The position numbers and the translations under genes were made by a program. A DNA stretch of 64,000 nt from Cohnella thailandensis (lineage in GTDB: Bacteria > Bacillota > Bacilli > Paenibacillales > Paenibacillaceae): positions 263,702 to 327,701 of the forward strand of contig NZ_JACJVQ010000005.1 in the NCBI RefSeq assembly GCF_014212135.1. Reading direction: 5' to 3'. A model generated the notes under the pieces. That model was not told the origin of the DNA and searched no databases. It saw only the letters and a list, made by a program, of their open reading frames with translations. Within the stretch, counting starts at the first letter, position 1, and each line of letters begins with the position of its first letter. Shown here piece by piece: positions 8,220-15,960 of the stretch.

Positions 8220-9893
8220 ATGCATGCTGTCCGAATCAAGAACGGGCAATCCTTTTTTTCTAAATACAAGACCATTCAATGGCTTCTATACGCGCTTCTG
8301 GCGGCTCTTCTCGCGTTCGGCTTTCTTCCGGGCCAAGCATCCGCCCACGCCGTGCTCGAGAAGGCGACGCCTTCGCAGGACGAGAAGCTGGAGACCGGCC
8401 CGAGCGTCGTAGAGCTTCTGTTCAACGAGCGGCTGGATTCCTCCTCGACGCCGAAGATCCTCGTGCTGAACAGCTCCTCGGAGAAAATAGCCGACGGCAA
8501 GGTCGAGAAATTCTCCGAAGGCAAAGGCATCCGGCTCGCTCTGCCGACCTTGAAGGAAGATCACTATACGGTCAGCTACGACGTCATCTCGGCGGACGGC
8601 CACCCGGTGACCGGGGCTTACGTGTTCACCGTGGGCAATCCTCCGCCTCTTCCCGATTCGAGCAGCTTGGACCCGCACGCCCAGGTCGGCCATGATCATT
8701 CGCACGGAGGAGAGGAGCAACTGACGGTGATGGGCTTCCTGCTCTACGCCTCCCGCATCGCCTATTACGCGGGCTTGCTCGGCCTGGCCGGACTGCTGCT
8801 CTGGAGCCTGCAGCGTTCCGCTTCGCCGGTCGTCAAGGAAGCTCGCGAGACGGTGACGCGCTTCGGCGGCAAGTTCGTTCTGTGCGCGACTCTTGTTTAC
8901 GTGGTGCTGAGCATCAACAACCTGACGCAAGGGGAGCCGCTCTCCGAATGGTGGCGGGTTCTGTCGGAGACGACGGTCGGGAAGCTGTATTCCGCCAGCC
9001 TGCTGCTCGCGCTCGCGGCTCCTCTCGTGACGAGCCTGACCGCTCCGGGTCGCTTGTTCTGGGTGGCGGTCGCTCTGTTCGTCGAAGCGTGGAACGGCCA
9101 CGCGGCCGCGTTCGATCCGCTCTCGTATTCGATCGTTCTGGATTACGCGCATTTGGTCGCGGCATCGCTATGGACGGGCGGGCTCGTGCTGCTCGCGCTG
9201 ATCTGGCGGAAGGAACGTCCGGAGGCGGGAAGGTTTGCTCTGCTGTTCTCGAAGTGGGCGCTGATCTCGTTCCTCGTCTTATGGGTGACCGGCGTGCTCA
9301 GCACCTTGAATTTTCTCCCGTCGTGGAAGTACGTTCTGTATACGAATTGGGGCACGTGGCTGATCGTCAAGGCCGCGGTCTCCTTCCTGGTCGTCATCGT
9401 GGCCTTCTTCATTCGCTTAAGGCTTCGTAAGGGCAATCTCCCGCAGCAAAGCCTGCTGTGGTCGGATATCGGGCTGCTGTCCGCGATCGTCGTCGTCGTC
9501 GGCATCCTGACTTACCAGAATCCGTTGCCGGCGAACGAAGCGCTCCACTATCACGATATGGGCGAGGACATGCACGTCACGCTCCGAATTTCCCCGAACG
9601 CGCCGGGCGACAATTCGATCCAGCTGAAGGTGTGGCTGCCGGAATCGCTGGGACAACCGAAGTCCACGGTGCTTCGCCTGCAGCCGATCGACCGCGAGGA
9701 CGTGGCTTATATCGACGTACCTCTGGAGCCTTACGAGGACCAAGAGCTCGACGATTTTCCCGGTTTCGTGAAAGCGGCTTACGAGGCGCAAGGGCCTTAT
9801 CTGCCGTTCGCCGGGAAGTGGCAGGCGCAGATACGAGTTATGGACTCCGAAGACAACGAGCTGGTGAGAGAGACGACGTTCCGCATTTACTGA
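8220..9893 (+). CDS. ycnJ: Copper resistance protein with CopC and CopD domains (YcnJ-like)
   Basis: A 557-residue membrane protein like Bacillus YcnJ. Residues about 19-42 are a signal/anchor ending ASA-HAVLEKATPSQ, so His43 would be the mature N-terminus, the usual Cu(II)-binding His of CopC. The CopC domain ends near residue 138 with a His-rich linker (DPHAQVGHDHSHGG). About eight hydrophobic helices of the CopD domain (roughly 155-430) follow, then an extracellular C-terminal domain of about 120 residues. The role is copper binding at the cell surface and import or handling. TAGGAGG stands 9 bases before ATG 8220. It is the first gene of ycnJ - kinase - regulator - ycnI. Confidence 0.88.
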   Translation: MHAVRIKNGQSFFSKYKTIQWLLYALLAALLAFGFLPGQASAHAVLEKATPSQDEKLETGPSVVELLFNERLDSSSTPKILVLNSSSEKIADGKVEKFSEGKGIRLALPTLKEDHYTVSYDVISADGHPVTGAYVFTVGNPPPLPDSSSLDPHAQVGHDHSHGGEEQLTVMGFLLYASRIAYYAGLLGLAGLLLWSLQRSASPVVKEARETVTRFGGKFVLCATLVYVVLSINNLTQGEPLSEWWRVLSETTVGKLYSASLLLALAAPLVTSLTAPGRLFWVAVALFVEAWNGHAAAFDPLSYSIVLDYAHLVAASLWTGGLVLLALIWRKERPEAGRFALLFSKWALISFLVLWVTGVLSTLNFLPSWKYVLYTNWGTWLIVKAAVSFLVVIVAFFIRLRLRKGNLPQQSLLWSDIGLLSAIVVVVGILTYQNPLPANEALHYHDMGEDMHVTLRISPNAPGDNSIQLKVWLPESLGQPKSTVLRLQPIDREDVAYIDVPLEPYEDQELDDFPGFVKAAYEAQGPYLPFAGKWQAQIRVMDSEDNELVRETTFRIY

Positions 9894-9915
9894 CCGGGCA
9901 AGGAGGGAAGTCCCA

Positions 9916-10755
9916 TTGAGCGATCAGAAAATCAAATGGCTCATCCTGCTCATCCCGACGCTTACGATCGGCTTGTGGGAATATATTCGGCACGCGTTCC
10001 TGCTGCCGTACTTGTCGATGGATCTGGGGAATTTCCTGGCGCCGTTCATCGTGCTCGCCGTCACGCTGACGCTCGTCCTCGGCTTGTTCCGGCGGCTGGA
10101 GCAGTCGCAGAAGGCGCTTCGGGGCCAACAGGCCGCCACGGCCGCTCTCGAGGAGCGGGAGAGCCTGGCCCGGGAGCTGCACGACGGGATCGCCCAATCG
10201 CTGTTCCTGCTCGCGGTCAAGCTGGATCAGCTGGACCGGGCGGCGAAGGACGACGCGGTGAGGGAGCTTGCCGGGCAGCTGCGCGAGACCGTTCGGGTCA
10301 TCCATGACGACGTACGGCAGGCGATCGCGAACCTGCAGCAGCCGCCTTCCCCGGCAGGGGACGCCTGGGTGGTGCCGCTGCGCGAGCTTCTGGGCGACAC
10401 GGCGGGCGTCATCGAGGCGAAGGCGGAGTTCCGCTGGAGCATTCCGGAGAGCAGCCTGACCGGGAAGGAGAAGGTGGAGCTGCATGCCTGCCTCCGCGAG
10501 GCGCTCATCAACGTGCGCAAGCACGCCCGGGCGAGCGAGGTGCTCGTCGTCGGCGAGACGGTGGATGGCGGCGGCTTCCGCTGCTCGGTGGAGGATAACG
10601 GAGTGGGCTTCGTCGGCGATCCGATGAAGGCGAAGGACCGATTCGGGCTGAAAATGGTCCGCGAGCGAGCCGGCAAAATGGGTTGGACCTTCGCGGCGGA
10701 GAGGCGAGGAGAGCGGACGGTAGTGGAGCTGAGAAAGGCGGGTGCTGGAGCATGA
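9916..10755 (+). CDS. Two-component sensor histidine kinase, NarL/LiaS class
   Basis: A 279-residue kinase. Two membrane helices (about 7-26 and 37-56) enclose only a short outside loop, with no separate sensor domain. A short coiled region is followed by the HisKA_3 box ERESLARELHDGIAQSL with the phosphorylatable His, then an ATPase domain with N-box EALINVRKHA and G1 box DNGVGF. The start is TTG 9916, 8 bases after AGGAGGGA. It overlaps the regulator gene by ATGA. Its place between ycnJ and ycnI suggests it senses copper or cell-envelope state; because it lacks its own sensing domain, input may come through a membrane partner such as YcnJ. That is inference. Confidence 0.88.
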   Translation: MSDQKIKWLILLIPTLTIGLWEYIRHAFLLPYLSMDLGNFLAPFIVLAVTLTLVLGLFRRLEQSQKALRGQQAATAALEERESLARELHDGIAQSLFLLAVKLDQLDRAAKDDAVRELAGQLRETVRVIHDDVRQAIANLQQPPSPAGDAWVVPLRELLGDTAGVIEAKAEFRWSIPESSLTGKEKVELHACLREALINVRKHARASEVLVVGETVDGGGFRCSVEDNGVGFVGDPMKAKDRFGLKMVRERAGKMGWTFAAERRGERTVVELRKAGAGA

Positions 10756-11468
10756 CCGAAGCGTTTCGGGTCCTGATCGTCGACGATAATAAACACGCGC
10801 GCCAGGGAATGAGGGAGATCGTCTCCGAAGGGGGCGAATTCGTCGTCGCCGGCGAGGCGGCAAGCGGGGAGCAGGCGCTGGAGCTCATGGAGCGGGCGAA
10901 CCCCGACATCGTGCTGATGGACGTTCAGATGCCGGGGATGGGAGGACTGGAGGCGGCCAAGGCGATCAAGGGCGCTTATCCGCCCGCGAAGATCGTCATG
11001 GTCACCGTCTCCGACGATCCCGCGCATTTATTCGAGGCTTTGAAGAAGGGGGCCCAAGGCTTCCTGCTCAAGAACCTCAATCCTTCGTCCTGGAGGGAAT
11101 ACCTCCGGGCCATCGCTTACGACGAGGCGCCGCTGAACCCGGAGCTGGCGTTGTCCATCCTGAGGGAGTTCGCCGGAAGGACTCGCCGGGAAGCGCCGAC
11201 GGAAACGAATCAAGGCCAAGCCCAAGCGCGCGTTTCGGAGGAGGACGGTTACCGGGAGCAATTGACCGCGAGAGAAAAGGAGATCCTCCAGGAGGTCGCC
11301 CGCGGGCAGACGAACCGGGAGGTGGCGGCGGTGCTCGAGCTGTCCGAGCACACGGTCAAAAACCACCTCAAGAACATTTTGCAGAAGCTCCATCTCGACA
11401 ACCGGGTCCAGCTAACGAGGTATGCGTACGAGCGGGGGCTGGTCCATTCGCGGGAGAGCGTCGACTAA
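10752..11468 (+). CDS. Response regulator, NarL/FixJ family
   Basis: A 238-residue protein. The receiver domain (residues about 5-120) has VLIVDDNKHARQGM with the acidic pair, DIVLMDVQMPG with the phospho-acceptor Asp, and a conserved Lys in KKGAQGFLLK. After a Gln-rich linker, the LuxR-type helix-turn-helix (about 175-235) reads LTAREKEILQEVARGQTNRE and LSEHTVKNHLKNILQKL. ATG 10752 overlaps the kinase stop (ATGA), so the two are translationally coupled. Likely targets are its own operon and ycnI 117 bases downstream, but no operator could be identified. Confidence 0.92.
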   Translation: MTEAFRVLIVDDNKHARQGMREIVSEGGEFVVAGEAASGEQALELMERANPDIVLMDVQMPGMGGLEAAKAIKGAYPPAKIVMVTVSDDPAHLFEALKKGAQGFLLKNLNPSSWREYLRAIAYDEAPLNPELALSILREFAGRTRREAPTETNQGQAQARVSEEDGYREQLTAREKEILQEVARGQTNREVAAVLELSEHTVKNHLKNILQKLHLDNRVQLTRYAYERGLVHSRESVD

Positions 11469-11585
11469 ATCGTCACAAATTTGTTGCGGGGAATAGCCCT
11501 TTGTAGTCATGTCCGTCCCCTTGCCCGATTCTATACTTGAGGTATTCGATAAATCCCGAGGGGATCAAGAAAGGTTGAGTCGTAA

Positions 11586-12212
11586 ATGAAAAAAAGCGTA
11601 TCTGTTCTGCTGGCTCTCTTCCTCGCGTTCGGTTTCGCGAGCGTCGCGAGCGCGCACGTCACGGTCCTGCCGAGCTCGGTGCCGGCGGGCTCCTACCAGG
11701 TGTTCACGCTGCGCGTGCCGACGGAATCGGACACTCTGTCGACGACGCAGGTGAAGGTTGAAGTCCCCGACGCGGTAGACGTGTCCCGCTTCGAGCCGAA
11801 GGCCGGCTGGACGTACGAGACGGAGAAGAATGCCGACGGCAAGATCACGTCCTTCACTTGGAAAGCGGAGGAAGGGAGCGGCCTCGGAGGCACCGAATTC
11901 GGCCAGTTCAACTTCCAGGGCAAGGTGGCCGACGACGCGGCCGAGCTGAGCTGGAAAGCCTACCAGACCTACTCCGACGGAAGCGTGGTCGAGTGGACGG
12001 GAGCGCCCGATGCGGATAAGCCGGCTTCGGTAACGGCCGTTACGGCTAAAGTAGAAGGCGACGATCACGGGCACGGAGCCTCTACAACCGGAGGTGCGAC
12101 CGCTGACGAGTCTAGCGACAACGACGGCCTGTCTCTCGGTCTCGGCATCGCCGGCGTCGTGCTGGGCGCCCTGGCGCTCATCGTCGCGCTGGCCCGCCGC
12201 CGCAAAGCTTAA
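11586..12212 (+). CDS. ycnI: YcnI-like DUF1775 copper-binding membrane protein
   Basis: A 208-residue exported protein. The signal peptide (1-23) ends ASVASA, so the mature chain would start HVTVLPSSVPAGSYQ. The N-terminal His is the expected monohistidine-brace ligand known for Bacillus YcnI. The DUF1775 domain runs to about residue 150; an acidic His-containing segment (DDHGHGAS) and a C-terminal membrane helix ending in RRRKA anchor it outside the cell. Family work points to Cu(II) binding and chaperoning beside YcnJ. AAAGGTTG is the likely ribosome binding site. A strong terminator follows, closing the copper locus. Confidence 0.88.
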   Translation: MKKSVSVLLALFLAFGFASVASAHVTVLPSSVPAGSYQVFTLRVPTESDTLSTTQVKVEVPDAVDVSRFEPKAGWTYETEKNADGKITSFTWKAEEGSGLGGTEFGQFNFQGKVADDAAELSWKAYQTYSDGSVVEWTGAPDADKPASVTAVTAKVEGDDHGHGASTTGGATADESSDNDGLSLGLGIAGVVLGALALIVALARRRKA

Positions 12213-12223
12213 GGGAATGAACG

Positions 12224-12270
12224 AAAGCGCCGAACTCGCGTCTGATGACGTTGGGTTCGGCGCTTTTTTA
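12224..12270 (+). terminator. Rho-independent terminator of ycnI
   Basis: A perfect 12-bp stem, AAAGCGCCGAAC (12224-12235) with GTTCGGCGCTTT (12255-12266), ends in a T-run. Confidence 0.85.
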
Positions 12271-12313
12271 ATTAAAGAAGCGCGGCGAGAGGGAGAGCCC
12301 TCTGCGCCGCGCT
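12265..12313 (-). terminator. Terminator of the mtl-pts operon (minus strand)
   Basis: AGCGCGGCGAGAGGG (12279-12293) pairs with CCCTCT-G-CGCCGCGCT (12298-12313) around AGAG. On the minus strand the stem is followed by TTCTTTAATT. It lies 28 bases past the ptsH stop. Confidence 0.7.
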
Positions 12314-12340
12314 GCGTTTGCCGTTTCTTATGTCGGAAGC

Positions 12341-12604
12341 TTATTCCTCGTAAATCTTCGTCAGCAGAGCCCCCAGTTCTTGAAGAGCTTCCGCTTCCCG
12401 TTCGCCGTCGACCTCCAGCGTCACCTCGTCCCCTTGCTTCAGGCCGAGGGACAGCAAGCCGAGGGAGCTCTTGGCGTTGATCTTCTTCGTTCCCTTGATC
12501 AAGCTCACCTTGCAAGGGTATTGGGTCGCCGTATGAACGAAAACCTTCGTCGGGCGCGCATGGAATCCGGACGGATGAATGACGGTGTAGGTTTGGGTTA
12601 ACAT
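12341..12604 (-). CDS. ptsH: HPr-family phosphocarrier protein
   Basis: An 87-residue HPr. The phosphoryl-accepting His is in HPSGFHARPT, and the regulatory Ser region reads KSSLGLLSLGLKQGDEV, which matches the KSIMGVMSLG segment of Bacillota HPr, so HPr kinase control through Ser46 is possible. It passes phosphate from enzyme I to the EIIA proteins and, as Ser-P HPr, serves CcpA. The ATG abuts the ptsI stop with no gap. It is the last gene of the operon, after ptsI rather than before it, which is the reverse of the usual ptsH-ptsI order. Confidence 0.92.
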   Translation of the reverse strand: MLTQTYTVIHPSGFHARPTKVFVHTATQYPCKVSLIKGTKKINAKSSLGLLSLGLKQGDEVTLEVDGEREAEALQELGALLTKIYEE

Positions 12605-14332
12605 TTAGTCAAATCTCCTTTTGTCTTCAACGAATTGTTTGACTTCTTCCTGAGACCCCATCGCCAGCGCTTCTTCGGCGAAGGCGGCCCATTCCCGCTT
12701 GGACAGCTGGCCGACCAGCTCGCGCGCGGGGAGCACGGAACCGGCGCTCATGCTGAATTCGTTCAATCCCATGCCGAGCAGCAAGGGAATGGCCGTCGGG
12801 TCGCCGGCCATCTCGCCGCACATCCCCGTCCACTTGCCGGCCCGGTTAGCTGCCCGGATGACCATGCCGATCAGGCGCAGAATGGAGGGGTGGTAGGGCT
12901 GGTACAGGTAGGCGACCGCTTCGTTCATGCGGTCCGCCGCCATCGTGTACTGGATCAGGTCATTGGTGCCGATGCTGAAGAAGTCGACTTCCTTGGCGAA
13001 GGAGTCCGCGTTCAGAGCTGCGGCCGGAATCTCGATCATCATGCCGACCTCGATCGAGTCGGACACGGGGGTGCCTTCCCGCAGCAGCTTCTCGCGCTCT
13101 TCCTCCATAATGCGCTTCGCTTCCCGCAGCTCGCTCAGCACCGCTATCATCGGGAACATGACGTTCAGCTTCCCGGCCGTGCTGGCCCGAAGCAAAGCCC
13201 GCAGCTGAGTGCGGAACAAGTCCTGGCGGTCCAGGCAAAGCCGAAGCGCGCGAAGGCCGAGGAACGGATTGCTCTCCTTCGGCAGCTCGAGGTAAGGAAG
13301 CTCCTTATCTCCGCCGATGTCAAGCGTCCGGATGACGACGCGTTTGCCGTTCATTTTCTCCAACACGTGCTTATAGATCCGGTATTGCTCTTCTTCCGAC
13401 GGAAATGAGCTGCGACCCATGTACAGGAATTCGGTGCGGAACAGGCCGACGCCGTCGGCGCCGTTCTCCAGCACCTTCGCCAGATCCTCGACGCTGCCGA
13501 TATTGGCGGCCAGCTCGAGACGGACTCCGTCCGCCGACACGGAAGGCTGCCCGGAGAGCTGTTTCAGCTTCGCCCGGCGCTCCTCGTATGCGGCTTTCTT
13601 GCCGCGGTACTCCCGAAGCTCCTCCTCGCTCGGATCGACGATCAGCTTGCCTTCCGCGGCGTCGAGGATGACGACGGTTCCGGTAGGGATCGAAGCGGCT
13701 TCGGCCCCGATTCCGACGATCGCCGGAAGCTCCAGTGAGCGCGCCATGATCGCCGAATGGGACGTCCGGCTTCCGACGGCCGTGGCGAAGCCGAGCGCGT
13801 ATTCCAAATCCAACTGAGCGGTATCGGACGGAGTCAGATCCTCCGCGATCACCACGGATTCCTCGGAGAGGCCGGAGAGCGAAGCGTAGGGTTGGCCGAT
13901 CAGGTGGCCCATCACCCGGCCGGATACGTCCTTGACGTCGGCCGCGCGCTCCCGGAGCAGCTCGTCTTCCATCTCCTGCAGCATGTCGACGACCGCATTC
14001 GTCACTTCGTACAGCGCGTATTCGGCGTTGATTTTCTCTTCCGCGATTTTGTCCAGCGTGACGTCCACGAGATCCGGGTCCTCCAGCAGCATCAGGTGAG
14101 CTTCGAAAATCTCGGCCTTCTGCGCTCCCAACCGCCGTTCCGTCTGCGCCCGAATCTCCTCGATCTCGCCTTGCGCCAGCCGAACGGCCTCGCGGAAGCG
14201 CGCGGCTTCGGCTTCCGTCTCCGAGTCCGCGATCGTCTTCCTCTCGGGGGTGGGAGCGGCATGGCCGAACCGGAACGCCTTGGCGATGGCGATGCCCGGC
14301 GAAGCCGCGATGCCTGTCAGTATTTTAGCCAT
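12605..14332 (-). CDS. ptsI: PTS enzyme I (phosphoenolpyruvate-protein phosphotransferase)
   Basis: A 575-residue enzyme I of full length. It starts [19 protein letters not shown]. The phosphohistidine domain has [20 protein letters not shown] with the active His near residue 191. The PEP-binding barrel shows the family signature [19 protein letters not shown] and the catalytic Cys region [12 protein letters not shown]. It takes phosphate from PEP and gives it to HPr. The gene follows mtlD by 23 bases and touches ptsH, so general PTS enzymes are made from a mannitol transcript here. A second ptsHI pair elsewhere in the genome cannot be excluded. Confidence 0.95.
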   Translation of the reverse strand: MAKILTGIAASPGIAIAKAFRFGHAAPTPERKTIADSETEAEAARFREAVRLAQGEIEEIRAQTERRLGAQKAEIFEAHLMLLEDPDLVDVTLDKIAEEKINAEYALYEVTNAVVDMLQEMEDELLRERAADVKDVSGRVMGHLIGQPYASLSGLSEESVVIAEDLTPSDTAQLDLEYALGFATAVGSRTSHSAIMARSLELPAIVGIGAEAASIPTGTVVILDAAEGKLIVDPSEEELREYRGKKAAYEERRAKLKQLSGQPSVSADGVRLELAANIGSVEDLAKVLENGADGVGLFRTEFLYMGRSSFPSEEEQYRIYKHVLEKMNGKRVVIRTLDIGGDKELPYLELPKESNPFLGLRALRLCLDRQDLFRTQLRALLRASTAGKLNVMFPMIAVLSELREAKRIMEEEREKLLREGTPVSDSIEVGMMIEIPAAALNADSFAKEVDFFSIGTNDLIQYTMAADRMNEAVAYLYQPYHPSILRLIGMVIRAANRAGKWTGMCGEMAGDPTAIPLLLGMGLNEFSMSAGSVLPARELVGQLSKREWAAFAEEALAMGSQEEVKQFVEDKRRFD

Positions 14333-14355
14333 AAAGGTCTGTCCTTTCTATTCTG

Positions 14356-15516
14356 TCATTGGGAAGATAGAGCGGCCTCCAATGATTCGTACTGATCCAT
14401 AATCGACCGGAACACGGCATGGTCCTTGGGTATGGACGTAATCTTAGCCACCGCCTCGCCGGCTCCGAGCGCCCGAATGTCCTGCTGAAGGGCGACGGAT
14501 TCCGGATCCTCGGGCTCGTCGAAGAAGAGCGCGGCGGCGATTACTCTCGCTAGCTGCTTCGGAGAGACGCCGAGTTCGTAGGCCTGCAGCGCCGGCTTCA
14601 CCAGGCGATCGTTCGGGGACAGCTTGCGAATCGGCGAGCGGCCTACGCGCGACACCTCGTCCGTCAGGTGAGGATTGCGGAAACGGCCGATGATCTTGCG
14701 GATATAAGCGTCGTGCTCCGCTTGGTCGAAGCCGTACCGCTTTACCAGGACCGCGCCCGTCTCGTCCAGCGTCGCCTTCACTTCGGCGACGATGCTCTCG
14801 TCGGCCATCGCCTGCTGAATCGTCTCGCAGCCCTTCAGGTTGCCGAGGTAGGCGGCGGCGCAGTGGCCCGTGTTGACGGTGAACAGCTTGCGTTCGATAT
14901 AAGGAGTCAGGTTGTCGACGTAATGAACGCCCTCGATCAGCTTGTAGCCCTTGGGCAAGGCCGAGGAATCGACCACCCATTCGTAGAACGGCTCGACCGT
15001 TACGGCGAGCGGATTGTCATGGCGCTGGATCGGAACGATCCGGTCCACCGCGGCGTCCGGGAAGGAGACCAGCTCGTCGGCCTTCGTCTTGGCCGATTCG
15101 TTCAGATGGCCGTAAACGTGCTCCTTCAGCTGCGTGCTCCCGCCGATCGCGTTCTCGCAGGCGATGACCGTCAGCGGCCTTCCGGATCCGGCGATCCGCT
15201 TCTCGATTCCTCTGGCGATGCCCGAGGCGATATGCCTAAGAACGTTCACGCCGACGGCCGTCGTAACCAAATCGGCTTCCGCCACGGCGGAGGCGACGGC
15301 GTCCGCATCGGTGCCGTCGATCGCGGTCACGCCGGTCACGCGGAACTGCCGCTTCTCGTCTTCGGCCAGCGTGACGGTATATTCGCCGCGCTTGCGCAAT
15401 TCGTCGACCAGCGTCCGGTTCACGTCCGAGAACGTCACTTCATATCCCGCTCGGGACAGCAGCAATCCGATGAATCCCCGTCCGATGTTCCCCGCTCCGA
15501 AATGTAAGGCCTTCAT
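14356..15516 (-). CDS. mtlD: Mannitol-1-phosphate 5-dehydrogenase
   Basis: A 386-residue NAD-dependent dehydrogenase converting mannitol 1-phosphate to fructose 6-phosphate. The N-terminal Rossmann motif is HFGAGNIGRGFIGLLL. Other family segments are CENAIGGST, the catalytic-region VNTGHCAAAYLG and IGRFRNPHLTDEVSRVGRSPIRKL. The start codon overlaps the mtlF stop by one base (TGATG), giving translational coupling. Confidence 0.95.
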   Translation of the reverse strand: MKALHFGAGNIGRGFIGLLLSRAGYEVTFSDVNRTLVDELRKRGEYTVTLAEDEKRQFRVTGVTAIDGTDADAVASAVAEADLVTTAVGVNVLRHIASGIARGIEKRIAGSGRPLTVIACENAIGGSTQLKEHVYGHLNESAKTKADELVSFPDAAVDRIVPIQRHDNPLAVTVEPFYEWVVDSSALPKGYKLIEGVHYVDNLTPYIERKLFTVNTGHCAAAYLGNLKGCETIQQAMADESIVAEVKATLDETGAVLVKRYGFDQAEHDAYIRKIIGRFRNPHLTDEVSRVGRSPIRKLSPNDRLVKPALQAYELGVSPKQLARVIAAALFFDEPEDPESVALQQDIRALGAGEAVAKITSIPKDHAVFRSIMDQYESLEAALSSQ

Positions 15517-15953
15517 CAGGAATCCATCCCGTTCTCGAAGATGGCGATCAATTCCTCCGGAGAAGAGGCTTTCAATATCCGCTCCATATTGTCGTCATCC
15601 GAGCAGATCATCGCCACGTTGGTCAGAATATCCAGATGGTCGTCGCCGACCGCCGCGATTCCGATGACCAAATGGGCGATATCGCCTCCGCCGAAGTCCG
15701 CGCCCTCCGGAATTTGCACGATGGACAGGCCGGTCGACTTGATCGTTCCCTTGGACTCGTTCGTTCCGTGCGGGATGGCCAGTCCGCCGCCCATGAACGT
15801 GGACAGGGAGTTCTCGCGCTCGATCATGCTGTCGACGTAACCGGGATCCGCATGGCCCGCTTGGACGAGGAGCTCGCCGGCGATTCGGATCGCCTCGTAT
15901 TTGTCTTGAACCTTCGCGTTCAGTTTCACTTTATCGGTGGATAAGATAGTCAT
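15516..15953 (-). CDS. mtlF: Mannitol PTS enzyme IIA component
   Basis: A 145-residue stand-alone EIIA of the fructose/mannitol class. The phosphorylated His is in MGGGLAIPHGTNESK. It relays phosphate from HPr to the IIB domain of MtlA, and probably phosphorylates MtlR as well. It lies 7 bases after mtlR and overlaps mtlD by one base. Confidence 0.93.
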   Translation of the reverse strand: MTILSTDKVKLNAKVQDKYEAIRIAGELLVQAGHADPGYVDSMIERENSLSTFMGGGLAIPHGTNESKGTIKSTGLSIVQIPEGADFGGGDIAHLVIGIAAVGDDHLDILTNVAMICSDDDNMERILKASSPEELIAIFENGMDS

Positions 15954-15960
15954 TGCCCAA

